Below the pieces are notes generated by a model, which did no database searches, had not been told where the DNA came from, and saw only the letters and a program-made list of their open reading frames with translations. The position numbers and the translations under genes were made by a program. Below are positions 1-5,821 of a stretch of 64,000 bases of DNA, one piece after another. The DNA is from Cloacibacterium normanense. GTDB taxonomy: Bacteria; Bacteroidota; Bacteroidia; Flavobacteriales; Weeksellaceae. Every line of letters begins with the position of its first letter. Within the stretch, counting starts at the first letter, position 1. The stretch is from contig NZ_PTPZ01000002.1 of assembly GCF_002943105.1 (NCBI RefSeq), positions 335,582 through 399,581 on the forward strand. Reading direction: 5' to 3'.

Positions 1-300
1 TTGGCAGTTTTTCATCACTTCTTCGAAACATTTGTTTTCGGTAAAAGTAAATTTTCCTTCTCGCAGAATTTTCTTCATGGATTTAGAAATTTTCAAATCT
101 TCTGGAAATAATACGAATCTAGGATCGGGACACCACCACAAAATATCATCTTCAGGATTAAACCACGGGAAAATCCCGTTCTGATAAGCAAACCAGATTC
201 TTTCTGGAGATAAATCTCCGCCCATTGCCAATAATCCTCCTTCGAAATCATACAAAGCAGGGTCTGGAAAAGCAATTTCTTCGGAATCTAGTAGAAACAT
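1..300 (-). CDS. aat: Leucyl/phenylalanyl-tRNA--protein transferase (Aat), 3' end cut by window edge
   Basis: The minus-strand frame opens at an ATG at 300 and stays open to the window edge, giving about 100 residues of the N-terminal half. The translation contains F-P-W-F followed by a W-W-C-P-D-P-R block, both hallmarks of Aat. This enzyme transfers Leu or Phe from aminoacyl-tRNA to the N-terminal Arg or Lys of proteins and so marks them for the ClpS/ClpAP N-degron pathway in the cytoplasm. The start is followed by a conserved-looking segment (FPDPALYDFEGGLLAMGGDL), which supports ATG 300. The C-terminal catalytic part lies outside the window. Confidence 0.93.
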   Translation of the reverse strand, partial: MFLLDSEEIAFPDPALYDFEGGLLAMGGDLSPERIWFAYQNGIFPWFNPEDDILWWCPDPRFVLFPEDLKISKSMKKILREGKFTFTENKCFEEVMKNCQ

Positions 301-367
301 ATCTTATTTTAAAAACGAAATCCCACTTTTTAAAGTAGGATTTCAAATGTATAAAATTTCTATTATT

Positions 368-748
368 TTAGAAAGGTAAATCGTCATCACCTTCGTCTGC
401 GAAAGGATTTTCGTTTGTTGTAGCTGGAGTAGCTGCAGTAGATGGGGCAGCATAAGTAGGTTGAGCACCGTTATCTGCTACTTTTTCTAATCTCCAAGCC
501 GTAATAGAGTTGAAATATTTTACTTCACCTTGTGGGTTAGTCCACTCTCTACCTCTAATATTGATTCCTAATTTTACAGTTTCGCCTTCAGAAATATTAT
601 CTAATAAATTAATTTTATCTGATAAAAATTCTATTGAAATAGGCTGAGGATATTGTTCCTGAGTCAATAAAACCATTTCTCTTTTTTGAAAACCGCTTGC
701 AAAAGTCTGGGTATCAAATATTTTCTTAACCGTTCCTTGTAATTCCAT
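368..748 (-). CDS. DUF3127 family protein (OB-fold/SSB-like)
   Basis: 126-residue protein. Residues 1-90 form a beta-rich domain with a G-x-E-W-T-N-P-Q-G-E-V motif typical of DUF3127, a family common in Bacteroidota and thought to be OB-fold-like. It is followed by an Ala/Thr/Pro-rich linker and an acidic C-terminal tail ending DDDLPF. That tail closely resembles the acidic tip of single-stranded DNA-binding protein, which docks partner proteins, so a nucleic-acid-binding or SSB-like role is an inference. The gene stands alone, 67 bp from aat on the same strand, so co-transcription with aat is possible. No experimental function is known to me. Confidence 0.8.
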   Translation of the reverse strand: MELQGTVKKIFDTQTFASGFQKREMVLLTQEQYPQPISIEFLSDKINLLDNISEGETVKLGINIRGREWTNPQGEVKYFNSITAWRLEKVADNGAQPTYAAPSTAATPATTNENPFADEGDDDLPF

Positions 749-844
749 ATCTATTAATCTTAAAGTTGTAAAAGTAATAAAAAGAGAAAGAAAAATCTAA
801 TTTCTAAGTTTTTTTTTCAAAAAATAAAAATTTTCAAAAAAAAG

Positions 845-876
845 TTGTGAACATTAGGAAAAAGTTTCTATATTTG
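845..876 (+). promoter_or_regulatory. Bacteroidota-type promoter of the tRNA cluster
   Basis: TTG at 845-847, a 21-bp spacer, then TATATTTG at 869-876 match the Bacteroidota sigma-A consensus (TTG, 19-21 bp, TAnnTTTG). Transcription would begin near 883, about 30 nt before the first tRNA. Confidence 0.75.
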
Positions 877-912
877 CACTCACAAAAAACGAACAAAGTT
901 CTTTAAATACTA

Positions 913-994
913 GCGGATGTGGTGTAATTGGTAGCCACGCCAGACTTAGGATCTGGTGCCGTGAGGCGTGGGGGTTCGAGTCCCTTCATCCGCA
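913..994 (+). tRNA. tRNA-Leu (anticodon UAG)
   Basis: 82-nt gene. The acceptor stem GCGGATG pairs with CATCCGC at 987-993, with discriminator A994. The anticodon loop CTTAGGA carries TAG. There is a long variable arm, as expected for a class II tRNA, and a T-loop GGGTTCGAGTCCC. It is first of three tRNAs in a row. Confidence 0.95.
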
Positions 995-1008
995 CACGAA
1001 ATAGAAAT

Positions 1009-1081
1009 GCGAAAATAGCTCAGCTGGTAGAGCACAACCTTGCCAAGGTTGGGGTCGCGGGTTCGAATCCCGTTTTTCGCT
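1009..1081 (+). tRNA. tRNA-Gly (anticodon GCC)
   Basis: 73-nt gene. The acceptor stem GCGAAAA pairs with TTTTCGC ending at 1080. The D-arm is AGCTCAGCTGGTAGAGC and the anticodon loop TTGCCAA holds GCC. The T-arm is GCGGGTTCGAATCCCG. It lies 14 nt after tRNA-Leu(UAG). Confidence 0.95.
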
Positions 1082-1090
1082 CTCCATTTT

Positions 1091-1174
1091 GCCCTGGTGG
1101 TGGAACTGGTAGACACGCAGGACTTAAAATCCTGTGTCCGCAAGGACGTACGGGTTCAAGTCCCGTCTGGGGTA
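1091..1174 (+). tRNA. tRNA-Leu (anticodon UAA), element integration target
   Basis: 84-nt gene. The acceptor stem GCCCTGG pairs with CTGGGGT through several G-U wobbles, with discriminator A1174. The anticodon loop is CTTAAAA with TAA. There is a long variable arm (TGTCCGCAAGGACG), and the T-arm is ACGGG/CCCGT. Its last 16 nt lie inside an 18-bp repeat that recurs at 20011-20028, so the 3' end is the attachment site of the element and is restored by the inserted DNA. Confidence 0.95.
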
Positions 1175-1176
1175 CA
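1159..1176 (+). repeat. attL direct repeat (18 bp) in tRNA-Leu(UAA)
   Basis: AGTCCCGTCTGGGGTACA covers part of the T-loop/T-stem, the acceptor 3' strand and two bases beyond the tRNA. A perfect copy lies at 20011-20028. The repeat size and its place in a tRNA 3' end are typical of tyrosine-integrase attachment sites. Confidence 0.9.
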
Positions 1177-1212
1177 AAAAACGCTGTTAATCATCTGATT
1201 TTCAGCGTTTTT
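1177..1212 (+). terminator. Element-borne terminator after the tRNA cluster
   Basis: AAAAACGCTG (1177-1186) pairs with CAGCGTTTTT (1203-1212): a 10-bp stem with a 16-nt loop and a T-rich 3' arm. It starts one base beyond the attL repeat, so it belongs to the element and replaces the host terminator that was displaced to 20034-20061. Confidence 0.65.
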
Positions 1213-1219
1213 GCTTTTT

Positions 1220-1241
1220 AAGGGTGGCTAAAAGGGTGGCT
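1220..1241 (+). repeat. Subterminal repeat, left end (likely integrase arm site)
   Basis: Two tandem copies of GGGTGGCT separated by AAAA. The same 22-bp sequence occurs in the same orientation at 19869-19890. Both lie just inside the element ends (44 bp from the left attachment repeat, 121 bp from the right), as expected for arm-type sites bound by the integrase N-terminal domain. Confidence 0.6.
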
Positions 1242-1243
1242 GG

Positions 1244-1579
1244 TTAATGCCAGATTATTTTCCCTTTTATTAAATGAAAATGACTCTTACATCCCACAAA
1301 CCTATCAATTGATGGGAAGAGCGACACTTTTCCATCTTCGATTTTATATTCCCAATATGGAAAATATTCTTCTAACAAATTCATATGTAACGGAGAGCCA
1401 CACCCACATGGGCATAACATTACTACCTGCCAATAATTTTGATGCTCACCAATAAAATACAATTTCATAGGAGAAATTTTTTCCGGCAAGTCTTCGACAA
1501 AAGAAAACCTATAATGAGCTTCCTTCCGTTTAAAGATGGAAAAAATCCAATTATTAATAGTTCTATACAACTTTCTCAT
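1244..1579 (-). CDS. DUF6527-like zinc-binding protein of the ubiquitin-like operon
   Basis: 111 residues. The protein contains C56-P-C58-G-C60-G and C97-K-S-H100-F-H102, a Cys/His set that probably binds zinc, followed by a hydrophobic I-x-W near the C-terminus. This layout resembles DUF6527 proteins, which to my recollection recur in prokaryotic ubiquitin-like operons. Whether it acts as a peptidase, an adaptor or a substrate-binding protein cannot be told from sequence. Its start overlaps the 3' end of the JAB/E1 gene by 17 bp, so it is translationally coupled and last in the operon. The N-terminus (RTINNWIFSIFKRKE) is basic and amphipathic. The family name is recalled rather than searched. 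Confidence 0.7.
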   Translation of the reverse strand: MRKLYRTINNWIFSIFKRKEAHYRFSFVEDLPEKISPMKLYFIGEHQNYWQVVMLCPCGCGSPLHMNLLEEYFPYWEYKIEDGKVSLFPSIDRFVGCKSHFHLIKGKIIWH

Positions 1580-2951
1580 TTATTGAAAATTCTAAACGAT
1601 TAAGAAGTGGGTAAACACTTCCCTTTCCAACTCTTTTGGAAAAGTATGGACAAGACTCTGGTAGCTCATCAGGAAATGTGATCGCTTCGGAAAAATTAGA
1701 CCTAATCACATCAATCTCAGCATTACTCAATGTCCTATATGGATGTATCCTCGCCAACAACTCATTTACTGCTATTGAGGACATTTGCATATTTATACTA
1801 ATAACAGCGGGGCTGGATTCTCCTGCTTCAACAAGGTATTGATTTCTCGCAAATTCCTCTTTGTTTCGCCTTTTTATCTCTTCTGAGGCAACCTGTTCTA
1901 AGTTATACTGTCCTCTGCTCATTAGGCTTGAACCAAATGGTTTTACATAATGGACTGAGCCAAAAAGCCCATTAATTCCTCCTTGCCCGTCAGCATCAAA
2001 CTTAACCCCAATATCTATTAAAGGGATTATGTAATAAGCCGACAATAAGTCCATAATATGTCTGCCTTCAGCACTATCCACACAACCAAAAATAACATCG
2101 CAATCAGCAACCGCTCTGATAACATCTTCATTTACTAAATTAGACCTGAAAGATTCTACTTTGGTATCTAATCCAATCTCCCTCACGTGTGCTTCTAGCA
2201 AATCAACCTTACTTATTTTACTGAGGGCTTGTGTATAATTCGACCCTAATATTCTATTCAGATTAACTGTATCGAGATAATCATTATCAACTAAAACCAA
2301 AGTGCCAACTCCCAATCTTGTCAATTGTTCTATGCTAGGACTTCCTGTACCCGAACAGCCTACTACCGCAATTTTCATCTTGCTTAATAGTTTAACCGTT
2401 TTTTTACCAAATGCTTGCTCGTTTCTTTTAAATGCTTCACTTTTAACAGAAAGCTCATTATCCGAGTAGTGCCAACTCTTAATGTCACTTCCAATAATGG
2501 AAAATTGATGGACGATTTCTTCTTCCATATTTTCGTGAAAAAATCTTCCAAATAATTTTCCATCCGGTAGCATTACACAACTCGAATGTGGATAATTTGA
2601 TTGAAGCCAAGAATGAACACTACTAAACAAAGCATAATCAGATTCACTGTCCAAGTCCGAGAACCTATCATACCCCGAAGGATGACAATGAATTTTCAAT
2701 AATGACAAATTCTCTTTTTGAGCCTTTTCTAATAGAGGATTGATAAAATCAGTCGACCATCGTATATAGTCTTCTGTTCTTTCACAAACATCATAAGGTA
2801 CAGGATAAAAATCCTGTACTAATAATGTTTGGTTTCCTTTGTAGAAATGCTTTCCACATAAAGCAATACCAACAGCCTCCATTCCGTCTCCCGGAAAAAG
2901 ATGCGAATAAATGTCGGCGTGATGTTTCTCTGTAATTCTTATTCGATTCAT
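1563..2951 (-). CDS. JAB/JAMM metalloprotease-E1 (ThiF-type adenylyltransferase) fusion
   Basis: 462 residues with two domains. Residues about 1-140 are a JAB isopeptidase with a complete JAMM signature: E25, H88-C-H90-P, then seven residues, S98-x-x-D101. Residues about 175-445 are an E1-like fold with the nucleotide loop G198-C-S-G201-T-G203, D222-N-D, N230-L-N-R233 and G289-C290-V-D292. A further Cys (C434-P-Y) lies near the C-terminus. The predicted roles are ATP-dependent activation of a ubiquitin-like protein and zinc-dependent processing or removal of it. The gene starts 4 bp after the poly-Ubl/E2 gene and overlaps the DUF6527-like gene. Which Cys, if any, carries a thioester is not decidable here. 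Confidence 0.9.
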   Translation of the reverse strand: MNRIRITEKHHADIYSHLFPGDGMEAVGIALCGKHFYKGNQTLLVQDFYPVPYDVCERTEDYIRWSTDFINPLLEKAQKENLSLLKIHCHPSGYDRFSDLDSESDYALFSSVHSWLQSNYPHSSCVMLPDGKLFGRFFHENMEEEIVHQFSIIGSDIKSWHYSDNELSVKSEAFKRNEQAFGKKTVKLLSKMKIAVVGCSGTGSPSIEQLTRLGVGTLVLVDNDYLDTVNLNRILGSNYTQALSKISKVDLLEAHVREIGLDTKVESFRSNLVNEDVIRAVADCDVIFGCVDSAEGRHIMDLLSAYYIIPLIDIGVKFDADGQGGINGLFGSVHYVKPFGSSLMSRGQYNLEQVASEEIKRRNKEEFARNQYLVEAGESSPAVISINMQMSSIAVNELLARIHPYRTLSNAEIDVIRSNFSEAITFPDELPESCPYFSKRVGKGSVYPLLNRLEFSINEKVV

Positions 2952-2955
2952 TACA

Positions 2956-4314
2956 TTATCTATTTAAATCTTTAGACAACCAACCATCTACCAAAGCAAG
3001 ATGAGTGGATAAATTATCAACACCCGGAACCCATTCACCCGCTTGTCTGTGACGAGACCATTGCTGAAAATTTTTCCCATCTATTGTTAAGGGAGTAACA
3101 CAAGAAATGGTTCTTCCATTAACCTTGCTTAAATGGGGAAAGAAATACGCCATATCAATTTGAGTTATTGGATAACTCGAATTAATCGCCAATGCAACAG
3201 TAGCATTGGTTGTGTTATAGCCTTCTGGAATCGGATAATCATAAATTAATAGATACATCACATTTCCATTGTTCAATACACATTCCCACTCAAGATTTAG
3301 AGCTTCCAAAAAATCGACATCCTCCTGTGGAAGTGAAAACTGCATTCTATTGCCTCTTCCATCTTGCTGCTCTTTGGGTTGTAAAACAAATCTAACGAGA
3401 CATCTCTCCGTCAAGTCTACAACTGTATTTTCAGGAATCCTTATTGGTTTCGGATTTCCGTTCAGAAATTTGTAAACGTCGTACTTTGCAATATTGGGTT
3501 TACCTCCTAATTGAATAATCTGTTGACGAGAGATTTTACTTTCAGTTACTGTAAAATAATTCTTGTCGATTTTAATTCTGAAAGATTTTGCCGGAGGTAT
3601 GTCTTTACATTCCTTTCCGTAGACCTCTACATCAGCAACATCAAGCCATTTTTCTGTTATAAAAACCAAGCCCTTACAAGACATAGTAATTAAAACATCT
3701 GGTTCATAGGCATAATGCTTCTTAGCCCCATCCCCAAATATTTGGATTAAGTAATAGAGAGTACTATCAATTTTGGCAAACTCAAGAATCTGTTTTGGGC
3801 TTAACTCTTTAGAGTCCGTCATCTCAGGCTCATCATTGATTGTATATGAAAATACCTCGGGGTCTTTTGTTATGAAATTTTCTATTCCAGAATTTGATAA
3901 ATCAACCTTCTCGCTTAGAGAAATTTTTTCAAAATCACAACCTTTTAATTTCTGGTAAAGAGTAACACATTTCACATCTGTAATCCCGGCAATCTTCAAT
4001 ATTTCTTCCCCTGTTAAAATTTGCTTAAAAGAAGTAAATTTCCTGCTGTTCAATGTGAATTCATATGCATTCTTAACAAAGAAAACCTCAACCTCTGGAC
4101 GAGCTAAGTTGACTTTCTTATCATTCTCAATCAACTCGTCCTCATATGGCGGTTTTATTTTCAAATACAAATCAACGTCCAAAGGAATGCCTCTAAGCTC
4201 TTTGAGCTGCTTCCCAGTTAGATATTGCTCGACGATATTAAATTGTTGGTCCTCGATAACGATTTTTAATGATTTTTTTTGGATGTCTAAAGCATCCTTT
4301 TTTAAATTTTGCAT
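2956..4314 (-). CDS. Poly-ubiquitin-like/E2 fusion protein (multiubiquitin plus Prok-E2 family E-like domain)
   Basis: 452 residues. Four divergent ubiquitin-like repeats are visible at about 14-80, 83-149, 154-220 and 243-311. Each starts with a beta hairpin (for example KIVIEDQQF, EFTLNSRKF, FRIKIDKNY), then a TG/S-x-x-x-L/I-helix (LTGKQLKEL, LTGEEILKIAG, ISRQQIIQLGG) and a hydrophobic last strand. Residues about 326-447 look like a prokaryotic E2 domain: PIPEGYN, W419-S-R-H422, W428-x-P-G-V-D433 and T-H-L. No canonical HPN motif is seen; C405 is one candidate catalytic Cys. None of the Ubl units ends in a free Gly-Gly, which would demand processing or a non-covalent use. It is first in the operon, followed by the JAB/E1 gene. 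Confidence 0.85.
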   Translation of the reverse strand: MQNLKKDALDIQKKSLKIVIEDQQFNIVEQYLTGKQLKELRGIPLDVDLYLKIKPPYEDELIENDKKVNLARPEVEVFFVKNAYEFTLNSRKFTSFKQILTGEEILKIAGITDVKCVTLYQKLKGCDFEKISLSEKVDLSNSGIENFITKDPEVFSYTINDEPEMTDSKELSPKQILEFAKIDSTLYYLIQIFGDGAKKHYAYEPDVLITMSCKGLVFITEKWLDVADVEVYGKECKDIPPAKSFRIKIDKNYFTVTESKISRQQIIQLGGKPNIAKYDVYKFLNGNPKPIRIPENTVVDLTERCLVRFVLQPKEQQDGRGNRMQFSLPQEDVDFLEALNLEWECVLNNGNVMYLLIYDYPIPEGYNTTNATVALAINSSYPITQIDMAYFFPHLSKVNGRTISCVTPLTIDGKNFQQWSRHRQAGEWVPGVDNLSTHLALVDGWLSKDLNR

Positions 4315-4477
4315 TATTTTGCTTTTTAAATAGTTAAAATTAATTTTTAGCCGTATGTATCATTTCAACAGCACCATATGCTACTTAGCATCGCAAATTT
4401 CCATACACTTTTGCCTCTAAACTATATTTAAAGTCAGGCTTTCCCTAGGTCAGGGAGTGTTAAAATCAGCTAAAAAT

Positions 4478-4509
4478 TTGGATTTTAAATTTAAAAAGTA
4501 ATATCTTTG
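4478..4509 (+). promoter_or_regulatory. Bacteroidota-type promoter of a candidate small RNA
   Basis: TTG at 4478-4480, a 21-bp spacer and TATCTTTG at 4502-4509 match the consensus in both boxes and spacing. No open reading frame follows before a terminator-like hairpin at 4577-4613. Confidence 0.6.
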
Positions 4510-4515
4510 AACTCC

Positions 4516-4613
4516 TACATACAAAATACCACTTTAAATGTCAGACCTGGCAAGGGTCATATGACATTAAATGTAAAAACCAAACTAGGCTTTTTTATAA
4601 CGCCTGGTTTTTT
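4516..4613 (+). ncRNA. Candidate structured small RNA, about 100 nt
   Basis: Downstream of the promoter, TTTAAATGTCA (4533-4543) pairs with TGACATTAAA (4562-4571) with one bulged A. Inside it GACC (4544-4547) pairs with GGTC (4555-4558). A second hairpin, AAACC/GGTTT plus AGGC/GCCT (4577-4610), ends in a T run (4608-4613) and looks like an intrinsic terminator. The transcript would have no room for a protein and ends about 215 bp before the XRE promoter. It matches no known RNA family that I recognise. The exact 5' end is assumed to be about 7 nt after the -7 box. Confidence 0.45.
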
Positions 4614-4829
4614 ATTTAACAAAATTGCAAATTAATTTTTCATCGACCAAATTTTTTCAAAACTTTTTTTCAATAAAAAAAGTCAATTTGGCAAACATTT
4701 TGTATAATATACTGTATGGCAATGTTTTAAATTTGATAATGCTATTGATTTTTGTTTGTAAAATTTAATTTTTTTTGAAAATAAATTTTGTTACATTAAA
4801 AATTTTTATTAAATTTAAATATAATTACG

Positions 4830-4837
4830 TAAGTTTG
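4830..4837 (+). promoter_or_regulatory. -7 element upstream of the XRE gene
   Basis: TAAGTTTG fits TAnnTTTG. The implied start of transcription (near 4843) leaves about 18 nt to ATG 4861 and lies after a GTG at 4837, so ATG 4861 is the better start. No upstream TTG at proper spacing was seen. Confidence 0.45.
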
Positions 4838-4860
4838 TGCAAAAATTAACCCTACTTAAT

Positions 4861-5181
4861 ATGAATGAAAACCAATTTTACGAAGTATTGGGCAGTAACA
4901 TTTCCTCTATTAGGATTAAGAAGGGACTAAAACAAGAAGAATTAGCAAATCATCTTGGCTTGTCAAGACCTTCGATTGTTAATATTGAAAAAGGAAATCA
5001 GAGACCAACACTTTTTACCGTGCTTCAAATTGCACGTTTCTTGAATGTAGAAGTAACTCATTTAATTCCAGAAGAAAAAAGGAATCCATTTGAGGGAGTT
5101 AGTATATTTGGCTTAGGTATAGATAAGACAAATATACTTAACGAGAATAGTAATGTATACACTTTTCTACAATCCATTTAA
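4861..5181 (+). CDS. XRE-family helix-turn-helix transcriptional regulator
   Basis: 106 residues from ATG 4861. An HTH_3-type domain spans about residues 8-65: IRIKKGLKQEELANHLGLSR, then S-x-x-N-I-E-K-G, R-P-T-L-x-T-x-L-Q-I-A and a last helix with L-x-V-E-V. The C-terminal 40 residues have no recognised domain and may be the site recognised by the protease. It is followed after 9 bp by an ImmA/IrrE-type metalloprotease gene. In ICEBs1 (ImmR/ImmA) such a pair forms a repressor and its cleaving protease. By analogy it may control transfer or cargo genes of this element, or act as a toxin-antitoxin-like module. Confidence 0.88.
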   Translation: MNENQFYEVLGSNISSIRIKKGLKQEELANHLGLSRPSIVNIEKGNQRPTLFTVLQIARFLNVEVTHLIPEEKRNPFEGVSIFGLGIDKTNILNENSNVYTFLQSI

Positions 5182-5190
5182 TAACATTAT

Positions 5191-5712
5191 ATGTCAATTT
5201 CAAAAAATGTTGTAGATTCAACTAAAACTTTCATTGAAAGAAACAAAAATTCTTTTAAATCATATCCCATTAATATAGAAGAAATTGCTCGCAATGAAAG
5301 AATAAATATTGTTGAACACGAGTTTAACGATGAGGCTTCAGGAATCTTAGTAATTAGTGATGAAAATATCACTATCGGAGTAGATAAAAATTCGGGCAAT
5401 GAAAGAAAACGTTTTACTATCGCTCACGAATTAGGACATTATGTACTTCATAATGAGAGGTCTAATATGTTTGTTGATAAGGTCTTTTTTAGAAAAAAAT
5501 CGGACGGATATACCTCAAAAGAAGAAAAAATTGAAAGAGAAGCAAATTACTTTGCTGCGAATATTTTGATGCCTGAGAAATTGATTTTTCAAGCAGTTTC
5601 CAATCTTACTTGTGACCTTTACGAGGATGAAACCGTATCTAAACTAGCAAAAGATTTTAATGTTAGCTCATCTGCTATGCTATATAGACTCATTAATCTA
5701 GGGGTTTTATAA
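5191..5712 (+). CDS. ImmA/IrrE family metallo-endopeptidase
   Basis: 173 residues. The zinc-protease motif H79-E80-L-G-H83 sits in FTIAHELGHYVLH, and a second conserved block EREANYFAANILMP (E117 as likely third zinc ligand) follows. This is the standard arrangement of the ImmA/IrrE (formerly DUF955) family. These proteases cleave a cognate XRE-type repressor upon a DNA-damage or quorum signal, and the XRE gene lies directly upstream. The protein has no transmembrane segment and is expected in the cytoplasm. The length is near the usual 150-250 for stand-alone members. Confidence 0.93.
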   Translation: MSISKNVVDSTKTFIERNKNSFKSYPINIEEIARNERINIVEHEFNDEASGILVISDENITIGVDKNSGNERKRFTIAHELGHYVLHNERSNMFVDKVFFRKKSDGYTSKEEKIEREANYFAANILMPEKLIFQAVSNLTCDLYEDETVSKLAKDFNVSSSAMLYRLINLGVL

Positions 5713-5728
5713 TTATTAATACTTCGGT

Positions 5729-5775
5729 AAATAATATAAAGGGATTCATTTTAAAAATGAGCCCCTTTATTATTT
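5729..5775. terminator. Terminator after the XRE/ImmA operon
   Basis: An AT-rich stem, AAATAAT-AT-AAAGGG (5729-5743) with CCCTTTATTATTT (5763-5775), includes a 2-nt bulge. It lies between the converging immA-like gene and the ABC exporter gene and may work in both directions. Confidence 0.5.
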
Positions 5776-5808
5776 ATAGATTGTTTATACGACAAAAAAT
5801 GAAATTTA

Positions 5809-5820
5809 CGAATTAGGACG
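5809..5820 (+). repeat. 12-bp border repeat, left side of the RiPP module
   Basis: CGAATTAGGACG lies one base from the exporter's stop codon. The same 12-mer forms the right half of a 24-bp perfect palindrome at 11077-11100, beyond the other end of the minus-strand RiPP genes. Confidence 0.55.
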
Positions 5821-5821
5821 G

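Larger units (their letters stand above)
4315..4860. other. Intergenic region between the ubiquitin-like operon and the XRE gene
   Basis: 546 bp, strongly AT-rich. It holds an inverted repeat ATGCTA-CT-TAGCAT at 4378-4391, 64 bp upstream of the Ubl/E2 start and possibly an operator. It also holds a plus-strand promoter and candidate small RNA at 4478-4613, and the promoter-like TAAGTTTG at 4830-4837 before the XRE gene. No clear -7 element was found for the minus-strand operon. No protein-coding signal was seen. Confidence 0.6.

Noticed and set aside
928-1221. A 97-residue frame on the plus strand and a 65-residue one on the minus strand over the tRNA cluster
   Set aside because: They run across three clear tRNA genes and have no protein-like features.
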